DNA from: Pollutimonas sp036675275
GTDB taxonomy: Bacteria > Pseudomonadota > Gammaproteobacteria > Burkholderiales > Burkholderiaceae_B
Direction of reading: 5' to 3'
Assembly (NCBI GenBank): GCA_036675275.1
Contig: JAKFFG010000005.1
Location: 62,001 to 126,000, forward strand
Length of the DNA stretch: 64,000 nucleotides
The notes under the pieces are model-generated. The model had not been told where the DNA came from, ran no database searches, and saw only the letters and a list, made by a program, of their open reading frames with translations. Of the stretch, positions 9,538 through 18,307 are shown one piece after another (positions within the stretch are counted from its first letter, which is position 1; the number at the start of each line of letters is the position of its first letter). The position numbers and the translations under genes are program-made.

Positions 9538-9945
9538 TTACTGCTGCAATGCCGACATCAGGGATTTGATCTTTGATGAGACAACGGCAATATCGGTTTG
9601 GTAACGCATGGTGTTATCGGCAAACTGCACGCGCTCGACATCCATGTCTACGGTGTTGCCGTCAAGACTGGGCTGCAAGGGTTGGCGGTACAATAGCTGC
9701 GCCGGGTCCGGACTGACGGCCTTGGCAGGGATATGGCGAGCCGAGGTCAGCGCAAGCTGCGTGTCGGGCAAGCGCAAGCCCTCCCCCATGGCATCACGCA
9801 ACGCCGAGCTAAAGTCAAAGTCGCGCGCTTTATAGTTCGGCGTGTCGGCATTGGCGATATTGGCCGCCAATACTTCCTGCCGCTGCTGGCGTAAATTGAT
9901 GGCTTCCTGATAAAAGCCCAAGTGTTCGCCGATACGATCGGTCAT
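9538..9945 (-). CDS. flgB: Flagellar proximal rod protein FlgB
   Basis: FlgB is the most proximal rod subunit and the first gene of the leftward flgBCDEFGHIJKL operon. I start at MTDRIGEHLGFYQEAINLRQ (135 residues), which fits the family. An in-frame upstream start adds 17 residues with no family match. The signature VLAANIANADTPNYKARDFD is present, and the C-terminus has VDMDVERVQFADNTMRYQTD. flgA is divergent, with about 190 bases of shared control DNA. Confidence 0.96.
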   Translation of the reverse strand: MTDRIGEHLGFYQEAINLRQQRQEVLAANIANADTPNYKARDFDFSSALRDAMGEGLRLPDTQLALTSARHIPAKAVSPDPAQLLYRQPLQPSLDGNTVDMDVERVQFADNTMRYQTDIAVVSSKIKSLMSALQQ

Positions 9946-10135
9946 TTGCCACTCACCAGATAATAACGTTGCCCGCAATAGAAAGTCCGCAGGCAATAGA
10001 CTGATATGGCGACCTACTGCCGCTCACATAACAGCATAGTAATGGCGAGGCCCGGCAGCTAAAGTAGGAAATAAGCCACTATTTATCATCCAGTTCCCAA
10101 GATGACGCGGTATTGCCCTTCGCTAGAATGTGCAC
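9946..10135. promoter_or_regulatory. Divergent flgA/flgB control region with inverted repeat
   Basis: This stretch separates the divergent flgB and flgA starts and should hold class II flagellar promoters. An interrupted inverted repeat is visible: CCTACTGCCG at 10013-10022, facing CGGCAG at 10053-10058 and GTAGG at 10064-10068. An AATGGCGAGG and a GAAATAAGC element in the same stretch resemble parts of FlhDC half-sites, but the spacing does not fit the E. coli consensus. FlhDC control is therefore an inference. Confidence 0.35.
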
Positions 10136-10846
10136 ATGTCCAAGTCCACTGCCACTATCAAATTGCTTGCCGCCGGTCTTCTGGCCTGTTTCGCGTTCGC
10201 TGCACCCGCAGGCGCCGCGGTTCCCGTGCAAGATCCTGCAATCGTCGCCGCCGAGGTCGAGAACTTTCTTGCGGGCCAGGCCCATAGTTACCCGGGCTCG
10301 GCCAGCATCACGGTCAATACGCCGCGCATCGATAATCAACCGGCATGCGATCAGCTGCATGTTTATTTGCCGAACGGCCAGCGACTCCGGTCCCGCATGA
10401 CGGTGGGCGTGCGATGCATGGGGCCTGTGGCGTGGACCACGCGGGTCCAGGCAAATCTGAGCATACAGGGCTATTACTATGTTGCGAACCACACCATTCA
10501 GGCCGGCGACACCCTGTCATTGAATGACTTGACCGGACGCGAAGGCGATTTGCTCAGCTTGTCGCGCGGCGTGGTATTTGATCCAAGCCAGGCCATCGGC
10601 TATGTCGCCAAATACCGCATTTCCGCAGGCGGCGTCATCAAGGCGGGGGCGCTTCGTGATCCGGATTCCATAGAACGCGGTCAAAGTGTGCGCACCGAGG
10701 CGCGCGGCATAGGCTTTGTTGCCACGGGCGAAGGCAAGGCACTTGAGGGCGGCCCGCCCGGGGCACAAATACAGGTAAAATCCAGCTCGGGGCAGATTGT
10801 CAGCGGCACCGTGCTCAATTCGAATACTGTCCAGGTAATCATGTAA
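10136..10846 (+). CDS. flgA: Flagellar P-ring assembly chaperone FlgA
   Basis: FlgA is a periplasmic chaperone for FlgI P-ring assembly. The protein (about 236 residues) has a Sec signal (IKLLAAGLLACFAFAAPAGA). It has a SAF-type C-terminal domain (VANHTIQAGDTLSLNDLTGR, then ISAGGVIKAGALRDPDSIERGQ, and the end SGTVLNSNTVQVIM). The start is ATG 10136; an in-frame GTG two codons upstream is equally possible, and neither has a strong ribosome site. It is divergent from flgB, as in Bordetella and enteric bacteria. Confidence 0.95.
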   Translation: MSKSTATIKLLAAGLLACFAFAAPAGAAVPVQDPAIVAAEVENFLAGQAHSYPGSASITVNTPRIDNQPACDQLHVYLPNGQRLRSRMTVGVRCMGPVAWTTRVQANLSIQGYYYVANHTIQAGDTLSLNDLTGREGDLLSLSRGVVFDPSQAIGYVAKYRISAGGVIKAGALRDPDSIERGQSVRTEARGIGFVATGEGKALEGGPPGAQIQVKSSSGQIVSGTVLNSNTVQVIM

Positions 10847-10892
10847 CTATATTGCGGCACTCGTAAATTTGCGTAAGAACCAGCTATAAAGC

Positions 10893-10919
10893 TAAACTTT
10901 CCCGAAGCGACGCCGTAAA
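10893..10919 (+). promoter_or_regulatory. Sigma-28 (FliA) promoter of flgM
   Basis: TAAA at 10893-10896, exactly 15 bases, then GCCGTAAA at 10912-10919. The known FliA consensus is TAAA-N15-GCCGATAA, so 10 of 12 defined positions match. It lies about 50 bases upstream of the flgM start codon. In the flagellar hierarchy flgM is transcribed by FliA, whose activity FlgM blocks, which supports the assignment. Confidence 0.75.
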
Positions 10920-10969
10920 AAGATACACAGACGCATACATTGCTTGCCCAGATTCATTCGGAGACCGCC

Positions 10970-11257
10970 TTGAAGATCACCTCACCCGCCCTGAACAGTA
11001 CCGCCAGAGCCAGCATTGCCGGCGCCCGTACTGAGGGCGCGACCCGTGCAGGCCTGCCAACGCCCTCTTCCGGCAAAGGCGCCGTCGACCTCAGCTCCAC
11101 TGCGCGCCACTTGTCCAATTTGCAAAACAGCGATGGCGATATCAATGTTGCCCGTGTAAACGAAATCCGCGACGCCCTGGCATCGGGCCAGCTTAAAATA
11201 GACCCCAGCCGCATCGCCGACGGCCTGATCGCAAGCGTGCGCGATCTGCTGAAATAG
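10970..11257 (+). CDS. flgM: Anti-sigma-28 factor FlgM
   Basis: FlgM binds FliA and holds late flagellar transcription until the hook is finished, when FlgM is exported. I start at the TTG giving MKITSPALNSTARA (95 residues), because GGAG lies just upstream at the right distance and the family begins with MKI. An earlier TTG would add ten residues and lacks a ribosome site. The C-terminal FliA-binding half is recognisable: VNEIRDALASGQLKIDPSRI and ADGLI. flgN follows 58 bases on. Confidence 0.92.
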   Translation: MKITSPALNSTARASIAGARTEGATRAGLPTPSSGKGAVDLSSTARHLSNLQNSDGDINVARVNEIRDALASGQLKIDPSRIADGLIASVRDLLK

Positions 11258-11315
11258 GCAAGCACTGGCCAGCACAAACTCCGCAAGCGCGCCGCGCCTG
11301 ATCGAACCGACTCAT

Positions 11316-11792
11316 ATGAACAACGCTGTTTTGCAATTACAAGAATGCCTGGAGCAGGAAATTGACCTGATCCAGGCTTTTATTGCCGTGCTCGAAGAAG
11401 AAGCTCAGGCATTGAATGAAGCCGGCGATACCGACGCCCTGGCGGAGTGCACCGAAGCAAAAAACCGTTACGCAGATCAACTCGCATTGGTGGCAGAAGA
11501 GCGCCAAAGCCTGCTGACCCAAATGGGTTATCCTGGCGACAAGCCAGGCCTCGATGCCGCAGCGCTCGACCACCCGCAACTGCGCGAATTGTGCAAGGCG
11601 CTGCTTGAAGAAGCGGCAACGGCGAGCACGATGAACGCCTCCAATGGCATAACGATCAATACCTTTCTGGCCCACAACCAGCAAGCGCTTGATATGGTGC
11701 GCGGCCTGGCAGGCGCCACCAATCTGTACGACGCCAGCGGCCGCAAGAATAGCGGTGGCGTCGGCGCCGGCAAGAAATTCAAGGCTGGTTGA
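11316..11792 (+). CDS. flgN: Flagellar export chaperone FlgN
   Basis: FlgN is the cytoplasmic chaperone for FlgK and FlgL. The 158 residues are a helical, Glu/Gln-rich protein (LQECLEQEIDLIQAFIAVLE) with the family pattern of a long N-terminal coiled coil. The C-terminal part near NGITINTFLAHNQQALDMVR and the GLAGATNLYDASG tail is typical of FlgN in this group. It follows flgM and is convergent with flhF, with only 30 bases between the stop codons. Confidence 0.92.
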   Translation: MNNAVLQLQECLEQEIDLIQAFIAVLEEEAQALNEAGDTDALAECTEAKNRYADQLALVAEERQSLLTQMGYPGDKPGLDAAALDHPQLRELCKALLEEAATASTMNASNGITINTFLAHNQQALDMVRGLAGATNLYDASGRKNSGGVGAGKKFKAG

Positions 11793-11822
11793 TCGCCACG
11801 CCGATACGGCAAGGGTCGCACA

Positions 11823-14225
11823 TCAGGCAGCGACCATTTCTTTCAATGCAAACAATTTCAGCATGGCTGGCATTGCCGTCAGCGACGGCAGGCCCTGCTT
11901 GCCCATCACGCTGCCGCCGACCTTGCGCGCCAGCACACCACCCGGACCCTGCTTGTACTGCCATGCAGCCATCCCCAACTGCGCTGCAAGCATGGCTTTT
12001 TTAGGCAGGGACTCTGCGTCATTGCGCTGCTCGACCAATTGCCAGGCACGCGCAGCGTAACGCATGCTGGCCTTGGCTTCGGCGCGTGCCACCATCCAGG
12101 CGGCCTGAACCTCCAGCGAAGCGGTGGATGCGAACATATTGCTCAGGCCATGCAAGGTCTTCAGGGTCTCTCCATTCGCCCGATTCACGATACGCACGCA
12201 TACCGCTTGAAGCAGCAAGGAGTCCTGTTGCCGCGCCACAAGCTCGACGGGCTCGCTGGCAGCCCACAACACGACGTTCTCAATAGGCATACCGGCAACT
12301 TCCGTAATGGCGGCAGCGTAAGCGGGTGTGGCCACTGGCCGGAAGTTGAGCGTCTTGGCGAGCGCTCCCACCGTCGTGGCGCAAGAATCGGACTCCACCC
12401 GCGTGGTGGCAGGACACTGTGCCAGCCACAATACGTCGAGTGCAGAGATTTTGCGCCACAAAGCCTGCGTTCCGCCCTCGAACAGGTGCACCATCGGCAA
12501 TCCCGCAGGATGCTCCATGAGCCACTGGATCTGGTGAAGCAAGGCGCCGCCGGTTGCCGGCGCCTCCTGGGCGCTGGCGCCGCAGGACGACCGCCAACCA
12601 TCGGCCAAGTTCAACTGTTGTACAGGCGACGTCAGGGGCGTGCCATTCTCGGCAAACAGCAAACTGGCCCGCAACGACCCGCGTACGCCGGATGAAGACT
12701 TGATCATTACCTGGTCGTGCATGGCCAACACATGGTTGTAGTTTTTCTCTGCTGCATCGCCCTGGGCAATGCGCAATCCATGCTCGACGTGGCCGGCGAG
12801 CGTCACAGTATCCGGCCTGGATGCCGTATAGCTGCGCCACAGGCTATACGCCTCCATCGGCGCCGTCGCCTCGTCGATATAAGCGCACGCCGCCTCGATA
12901 TCCTCCATGGACATGTTGGCGGCCGGCTCGGAAGTCATCGACAACAGTCCCGGCAGCCAGCGCTTGCGCCGGCTTTCGGCGTCGGCGGCCCGTGCGTCGT
13001 CAGCGGGCGGCTTGGACAGCGACATCAAGGCAGCGAAGTCCGCTTCGGTGGGTGCGTACAGCGCCCGGCTGAGTTGATTGTGAACCAGGGCCTGATCAAC
13101 CAGCTCCATGGCTGACGGAAACGCCAGATTTTCCGGCACTTTCTGCCCGGTGGAAACATAATGTATGGGCAGGCGATAGCGTATGGCTGTATCGAGCGCC
13201 GCACCCAGACGGCTGGCTTCGTCGACCTTGCTGATAATGCAGCCCTTCAAAGGCGTGCCGCCATCGTTGCAATACGTGCGTGCGACTTCGTCGAGCGTGT
13301 CCCCGTGGCTGGACGCATTGAGGACCAGCAGCCGGCTTACCTGGCGCCCTGCCCCGGCCAGCATGGCCGCTTGCTCGGCGATATAGCGATCGCGCTGGCT
13401 GATGCCGACGTTGTCAATAAGAATGGTCTGGTCGTCCCGTATGCCTTGCATGACCCTCCGCAGCTCCACGACATCCTGCACCACATGGACCGGCACACGC
13501 ATGATTTTTCCGTAAATCTGCAACTGCTCATGAGCTCCGATTCGATACGTGTCGGTCGTAAGCAAAACCAGGCCGTCCGGCCCGACACGCTTGAGGCAGC
13601 GCGCGGCGAGCTTGGCGATCGTCGTGGTCTTTCCTACGCCGGTAGGGCCGACCAGCGCGAGGGCCAGACCGGGCGTCCATAATTTGTCTTCGCTGGGCAG
13701 CACCGGCAGGTGAGTGACCAGCTCATTGCGCGCCCATTGGAACGCGGCCTTGGCGGCCAGTTGTTCGGGCAGACGCTTGAGCATGGCGCGCAACAGTGCG
13801 GTACTGAAGCCATAGCCCAGCAGGGTCTGAAACAGCGACACCGCCTGTGGGGCTCGCCGCAATTGATTTCCCCATACCAATTCGTCTATGCGCGTTTCCA
13901 GCGCACCCCGCATCGCGCCTATGGCGTCCATGACGTCGACTTCGGACTCGGGCGCCGGGACAGACGTGCGCGACAATGTCGTAGCGGGCCGTGCACCGGG
14001 CGGAACAGAAGACGGAGCCGATGTCGGAGCCGAAACAGCGGATAACTCATTGGCGGCCATGGATTGGTCCGTCGCGCCCGGCACCGACGTCGGGTCGGTC
14101 GCCAGTATTTCCACGCCGCCATTGACCCGCCGATTCGAAACGATCAGCGCGTCGGGCCCGAGCGCGATGCGCACCTGGCGCAACGCCTCGCGATTGGTAC
14201 TGCCAAAAAAACGACTTATATTCAT
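11823..14225 (-). CDS. flhF: SRP-type GTPase FlhF, extra-long form
   Basis: FlhF is an SRP-like GTPase that positions or licenses flagellar assembly at the membrane. At 800 residues it is far longer than the usual 400-500. Residues 1-45 are the FlhF start (MNISRFFGSTNREALRQVRI, then ALGPDALIVSNRRV). The G domain has P-loop GPTGVGKT (193-200), TTDTYRIGAHEQL (223 on) and SKVDEA (332-337). The G3 motif reads DNVGISQRD (271 on), where the family has DT(V/A)G. Residues about 400-800 are an extension I do not recognise. It overlaps the end of flhA by 4 bases. No flhG lies next to it. Confidence 0.93.
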   Translation of the reverse strand: MNISRFFGSTNREALRQVRIALGPDALIVSNRRVNGGVEILATDPTSVPGATDQSMAANELSAVSAPTSAPSSVPPGARPATTLSRTSVPAPESEVDVMDAIGAMRGALETRIDELVWGNQLRRAPQAVSLFQTLLGYGFSTALLRAMLKRLPEQLAAKAAFQWARNELVTHLPVLPSEDKLWTPGLALALVGPTGVGKTTTIAKLAARCLKRVGPDGLVLLTTDTYRIGAHEQLQIYGKIMRVPVHVVQDVVELRRVMQGIRDDQTILIDNVGISQRDRYIAEQAAMLAGAGRQVSRLLVLNASSHGDTLDEVARTYCNDGGTPLKGCIISKVDEASRLGAALDTAIRYRLPIHYVSTGQKVPENLAFPSAMELVDQALVHNQLSRALYAPTEADFAALMSLSKPPADDARAADAESRRKRWLPGLLSMTSEPAANMSMEDIEAACAYIDEATAPMEAYSLWRSYTASRPDTVTLAGHVEHGLRIAQGDAAEKNYNHVLAMHDQVMIKSSSGVRGSLRASLLFAENGTPLTSPVQQLNLADGWRSSCGASAQEAPATGGALLHQIQWLMEHPAGLPMVHLFEGGTQALWRKISALDVLWLAQCPATTRVESDSCATTVGALAKTLNFRPVATPAYAAAITEVAGMPIENVVLWAASEPVELVARQQDSLLLQAVCVRIVNRANGETLKTLHGLSNMFASTASLEVQAAWMVARAEAKASMRYAARAWQLVEQRNDAESLPKKAMLAAQLGMAAWQYKQGPGGVLARKVGGSVMGKQGLPSLTAMPAMLKLFALKEMVAA

Positions 14226-16336
14226 TGAGCGGTTCCGCCGATTACGGCCGTGATGCGCAAGGTGCGCTCATCCGGTATTTCAGCATTGGAAAGCACCCCG
14301 ATCTGGGGGAAATGGTGCCGCAGAAAGCGGGACAAGGAAGCCCTCAGCACAGGCGGCACGACCAGCACGGTAGCGTCGCCATTGGCCTCTTGCACCTGGA
14401 CGGCGCGCTGGGCGTCGTTCAATACGCTTTCGGCCAGACCCGGCTCCAACGCACCGCTGGTCGTCAGGGCCTGCGTCAACACCCGTTCAAGGCGCGGATC
14501 GAGACCTATGACGCGCAGCTCGGCATCACCGGGAAACCACTGCTGAGTAATCGCGCGGCCCAATCCCACGCGGGTCAAAGCCAGCAGCTCGTTGGAGTCC
14601 GGCCCCGTACCGGTGGCATTGAGCGCGGCGAGGCGGGGCGCATGCTCGGACAGAGTTTCGACGATAGTACGGATATCGCGTATGGGTACTTCCTCGGCAA
14701 GAAGACCGCGCAGCAATTTTTGCAACAGCGTAAGGCTGAGCGTTTTCGGCACGAGGTCTTCGATAAGCTTGGGCACTTCCCGGCCGACATGATCCAGCAG
14801 GGCCTGGACTTCCTGGCGACCCAGTAGATCGCCGCCATAGCGGTGCATGAGGTGATTGAGATGCGTGGCGATGACCGTACCCGCGTCGACGACGGTATAG
14901 CCGGCGATCTGCGCCTGCTCGCGCAAGCCGACGTCTATCCACACCGCCGGCAGGCCGAAGGCAGGATCCGTTGTAATGTTGCCGGGCAGCTTCATGGTGA
15001 CGCCGCCGGGATCTATGGCCAGCCACTGGCCGGGCGTGGCCGAGCCGCGACCGACTTCGACACCGGAGAGCAGAATACGGTAATCGTTGGGTTTCAGTTC
15101 GAGGTTATCGCGTATATGTACCACTGGCGGAAGAAAGCCGACATCCTGGGCAAACTTCTTGCGCAAACTTCGTATGCGATGCAGCAGTTCGCCGTTCTGG
15201 GCGTGGTCAACCAGCGAGATCAGGCGATAGCCCACTTCCAGGCCCAGTGGATCCACCAGCGCCACATCGCTCCAGGTAGCCTCGGCCGCGGCAGCTTCAA
15301 CCGCCGCCTGCACTTTTTCGGGTTCTTCGGCCTCAGCCAGCTTATCGGCCTGTTGACGCCGGTACATCAGCCATCCGCCGCCGGCCAAGGCGGCTGCCAG
15401 CAACAGGAAGGCCACGTGAGGCATGTTGGGGATCAAACCCATGGCGGCCATGATGCCCGCGGTAATGAACAGCACATTCGGGTTGGCGAACAATTGGCTG
15501 ACCATTTGCTGGCCAACATCCTGGTCTGTCGCCACGCGCGACACCACCACGCCTGCCGCAGTAGAAATCACCAATGCGGGGATCTGAGCGACCAGCCCAT
15601 CACCAATGGTCAGCAAGGTATAGACACGGGCGGCTTCGCCGAAAGACAGATCGTGCTGCCCTACCCCAATGATCAGGCCGCCGATCACATTGATGATCAT
15701 GATGAGCAGCCCTGCGACGGCATCGCCGCGCACGAACTTGCTGGCGCCATCCATGGACCCGTAGAACTCAGCTTCCTGCGAAACCTCCATACGGCGGCGG
15801 CGCGCTTCGTCCTCGCCCACCAGGCCCGCATTCAGATCGGCATCGATCGCCATCTGTTTGCCCGGCATGGCGTCCAGAGTAAACCGGGCGCCCACTTCCG
15901 CTATACGGCCCGCACCTTTGGTAATGACCACAAAGTTGATGATGACCAGGATGACGAATACGATGATACCGACGGCGAAACTGCCGCCCACCAGAAAGTG
16001 ACCGAACGCTTCGATGACCTGACCGGCTGCGTCGGGACCTTTGTGGCCATGCAGCAATACCACCCGCGTCGAGGCCACATTAAGCGAGAGGCGCAGCAAG
16101 GTGGCAAACAGAAGCACGGCAGGAAAAGCCGCGAAATCGAGCGGCTTCTTGGTGAACATGGCCACCAGCAAGATCATCACCGACAGCGAGATATTGAACG
16201 TGAACAGCAAGTCCAGGATGAACGGCGGCAATGGCAGAATCATCATGCCAAGCACCATGAGGATCAGCACCGGGCCGGCCATCAGGCGGGCATGCTGACC
16301 ACCGTTATTCTTGAGTGAAGCTAGAAAACTATTCAT
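14222..16336 (-). CDS. flhA: Flagellar type III export gate protein FlhA
   Basis: FlhA is the large export-gate protein of the flagellar secretion system. The 704 residues have an N-terminal membrane half with about eight helices (start of the first near MAGPVLILMVLGMMILPLPP). The FHIPEP-type block GAGRIAEVGARFTLDAMPGK, then QMAIDADLNAGL, is present, as is the cytoplasmic C-terminal half. The length matches enteric FlhA (692). It overlaps flhF by ATGA and starts on the last base of flhB, so the three are one translationally coupled operon. Confidence 0.98.
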   Translation of the reverse strand: MNSFLASLKNNGGQHARLMAGPVLILMVLGMMILPLPPFILDLLFTFNISLSVMILLVAMFTKKPLDFAAFPAVLLFATLLRLSLNVASTRVVLLHGHKGPDAAGQVIEAFGHFLVGGSFAVGIIVFVILVIINFVVITKGAGRIAEVGARFTLDAMPGKQMAIDADLNAGLVGEDEARRRRMEVSQEAEFYGSMDGASKFVRGDAVAGLLIMIINVIGGLIIGVGQHDLSFGEAARVYTLLTIGDGLVAQIPALVISTAAGVVVSRVATDQDVGQQMVSQLFANPNVLFITAGIMAAMGLIPNMPHVAFLLLAAALAGGGWLMYRRQQADKLAEAEEPEKVQAAVEAAAAEATWSDVALVDPLGLEVGYRLISLVDHAQNGELLHRIRSLRKKFAQDVGFLPPVVHIRDNLELKPNDYRILLSGVEVGRGSATPGQWLAIDPGGVTMKLPGNITTDPAFGLPAVWIDVGLREQAQIAGYTVVDAGTVIATHLNHLMHRYGGDLLGRQEVQALLDHVGREVPKLIEDLVPKTLSLTLLQKLLRGLLAEEVPIRDIRTIVETLSEHAPRLAALNATGTGPDSNELLALTRVGLGRAITQQWFPGDAELRVIGLDPRLERVLTQALTTSGALEPGLAESVLNDAQRAVQVQEANGDATVLVVPPVLRASLSRFLRHHFPQIGVLSNAEIPDERTLRITAVIGGTAQ

Positions 16337-17493
16337 TATGCGTCTGTCGCAACCTTATGTTTGCCTTCGGGGTCGAGCTCTGGCGGAACCATCAAGCGGG
16401 AAGGTTTCGGCGGTTCAGTTCCTGTTCCCATGTTCCAGCTGCGTAATTGGAATACCCAGGCCAGCACTTCGGCCACCGCCGAATACAATTCTCCCGGTAT
16501 TTCATGGCCCAGCTCTACGTTGTGATACAGCGCACGAGCCAGGGGCGGCGCACTAAGCACCGGAACCTTGTGCTCGGCGGCAATACTGCGCACTCTTGCC
16601 GCAACCAGGCCGGTGCCCTTGGCTACGACACGCGGCGCCCCGCCTTGTCCGTCCTTATAGACCAGAGCTACCGCATAGTGCGTCGGGTTGGTGACGATCA
16701 CGTCGGCATTTGGGACTTCCGACATCATGCGCCGCCGCGCCATCGCCCGTTGCTGCTGGCGTATCCGGCCCTTGACATGGGGGTCGCCATCGCTTTCCTT
16801 GTGTTCCTGCTTGACGTCCTGCTTGGACATCCGCATTTTCTTGTAGTGGCTGAACAATTGCCATGGCGCATCAATCACCACAATCAGGAACAGCGCCGAT
16901 ACGATCAAGGCGCAGCACAAGGCAACCAGCTCCATTCCAGAGGTAAGCGCCTCGGTGGGATTCGTATGCATGAGCGACAACATCTGGTCGCGGTAATGCC
17001 AGATCACCATTGCACCGACTGTGCCGATCACCGATGCCTTGGCCAATGTCTTGATCAATTCAACCACGGTCTGGGCCGAAAACATCCGTCCGACTCCCTT
17101 GATGGGATTCATGCGCTCGAACTTGGGCTCCAGCGCCTTGGTGGAAAACATGAAACCGCCAAGAAGGACCGATGAAAAAATGGCCACCACGGTCAGAAGG
17201 ATGAATAAAGGCGCCAGCGCAAGCAAGGCCTGCAAGGCCGAATTGGCGGCCACGGACAACATTACGTTGGTGTCCCGCCCTACCCGCAGATCGAACCATA
17301 ATCCTGATTCGAGTATGCCGTTCAGGCTATGGTAAATCTGCGCGCCGCCGAACCACAGCATAGCCACGCCACCGCTCAACAACAAAAAGGTGTTGAGCTC
17401 GCGTGAACGTACGACCTGGCCTTCTTCGCGCGCCTTTTCCAGGCGCCGCTGTGAGGCGGGTTCGGTTTTTTCGAGGTCGCTGTCCTCAGCCAT
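16336..17493 (-). CDS. flhB: Flagellar export switch protein FlhB
   Basis: FlhB controls the switch from rod/hook to filament export. The 385 residues show the family N-terminus (DLEKTEPASQRRLEKAREEG), four membrane helices, and the self-cleavage motif NPTH inside DVIVTNPTHYAVALVYKDG. The length is normal. It starts the flhBAF operon, about 160 bases from cheZ. Confidence 0.98.
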   Translation of the reverse strand: MAEDSDLEKTEPASQRRLEKAREEGQVVRSRELNTFLLLSGGVAMLWFGGAQIYHSLNGILESGLWFDLRVGRDTNVMLSVAANSALQALLALAPLFILLTVVAIFSSVLLGGFMFSTKALEPKFERMNPIKGVGRMFSAQTVVELIKTLAKASVIGTVGAMVIWHYRDQMLSLMHTNPTEALTSGMELVALCCALIVSALFLIVVIDAPWQLFSHYKKMRMSKQDVKQEHKESDGDPHVKGRIRQQQRAMARRRMMSEVPNADVIVTNPTHYAVALVYKDGQGGAPRVVAKGTGLVAARVRSIAAEHKVPVLSAPPLARALYHNVELGHEIPGELYSAVAEVLAWVFQLRSWNMGTGTEPPKPSRLMVPPELDPEGKHKVATDA

Positions 17494-17617
17494 TCATGGG
17501 TAGAAAAAGGTGGGTTGGTATGGAACATCCGATGAACCAAGATTCTAGACCAACCACCCACAGGCGAATGCTCAAGCAAGCCCACTAATTGCGCTTAATT
17601 CATTCGCCACACCAGCA

Positions 17618-17642
17618 CCGGTGTCACCGGACGGGACACCGG
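17618..17642. terminator. Hairpin between cheZ and flhB
   Basis: CCGGTGTC (17618-17625) and GACACCGG (17635-17642) form a perfect 8-bp stem around a 9-base loop, just downstream of the cheZ stop on the leftward strand. No run of T follows on either side. It may be a weak or Rho-assisted end point, or an mRNA end-stabilising hairpin, rather than a classical terminator. Confidence 0.35.
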
Positions 17643-17652
17643 ACAGCGCTGA

Positions 17653-18297
17653 TCAGAAACCCAGGCTGGAAAGCAGATCGTCGACCTGGTCCTGGCTGGT
17701 CACCACATCGACCTTGCCGGCAGGATTGACGTCGGGACCATTCAACAAGGAAGCGGCCTCTTCGCGCTTCTCCTGCGGTACGCTGTCGATCAGTACCTGA
17801 ACCAATTCCGTTTCGATGGCGGTGACGACGCCCAGCATCTTCATGATGACCTGGCCGGTCAAGTCCTGGAAGTCTTGCGCCATGATGATGTCCAGAAGAT
17901 TGCCTTGTGAGGCCTGCGTCTTCTGGGGAATGTCTTTAAGCAGGGCCCGGGTATCGTCGACAAGCTCGCGCGCCTGGTCGAGTTCCACCGGATGGTCGAA
18001 CCATTGTTGCCAGCGTGCGTCCAGCGCCTTGGCCTCTTTCTGCATGCTTTCCTGCAAAGGCTGTGTCTGCTCGGCCGCGTTCAGAACGCGGTTGGCAGCC
18101 TGCTCGGTCATGCGCGCCACGTAATGCAGGCGATCGCGCGCGTCGGGAATAGCGTGGGCAGCGTCCTTGATGGCCTGGTCCAGGCCGAGTTCGCGCATGC
18201 TCTCGCGCAGCTTGCGCGTGACCGAGGCCACCCGATGAATCAGGTCGACCGGATGCTCTTCGGTCTCTGCGGCCAGGGGTATTTCCGTTGTACTCAT
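17653..18297 (-). CDS. cheZ: CheY-phosphate phosphatase CheZ
   Basis: CheZ removes phosphate from CheY-P and resets the motor signal. I start at MSTTEIPLAAETEEHPVDLI (214 residues). A longer frame upstream has no family match and overlaps cheY. The active-site block AQDFQDLTGQVIMKMLGVV with its catalytic glutamine is present. The C-terminus DQVDDLLSSLGF is the CheY-binding helix. It is 10 bases downstream of cheY. Confidence 0.96.
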   Translation of the reverse strand: MSTTEIPLAAETEEHPVDLIHRVASVTRKLRESMRELGLDQAIKDAAHAIPDARDRLHYVARMTEQAANRVLNAAEQTQPLQESMQKEAKALDARWQQWFDHPVELDQARELVDDTRALLKDIPQKTQASQGNLLDIIMAQDFQDLTGQVIMKMLGVVTAIETELVQVLIDSVPQEKREEAASLLNGPDVNPAGKVDVVTSQDQVDDLLSSLGF

Positions 18298-18307
18298 CGC
18301 TATCCCC

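Noticed and set aside
10028..10090. FlhDC-binding site between flgB and flgA
   Set aside because: AATGGCGAGG and GAAATAAGC resemble half-site parts, but the order and spacing do not fit the known 17-N10-17 inverted repeat. Not strong enough to call.
14843..16318. Long open frame (about 490 codons) on the + strand opposite flhA
   Set aside because: It is an antisense shadow of flhA. The product is rich in His, Gln, Asp and Arg with no family pattern, as expected when the complement of a high-GC3 gene lacks stops.
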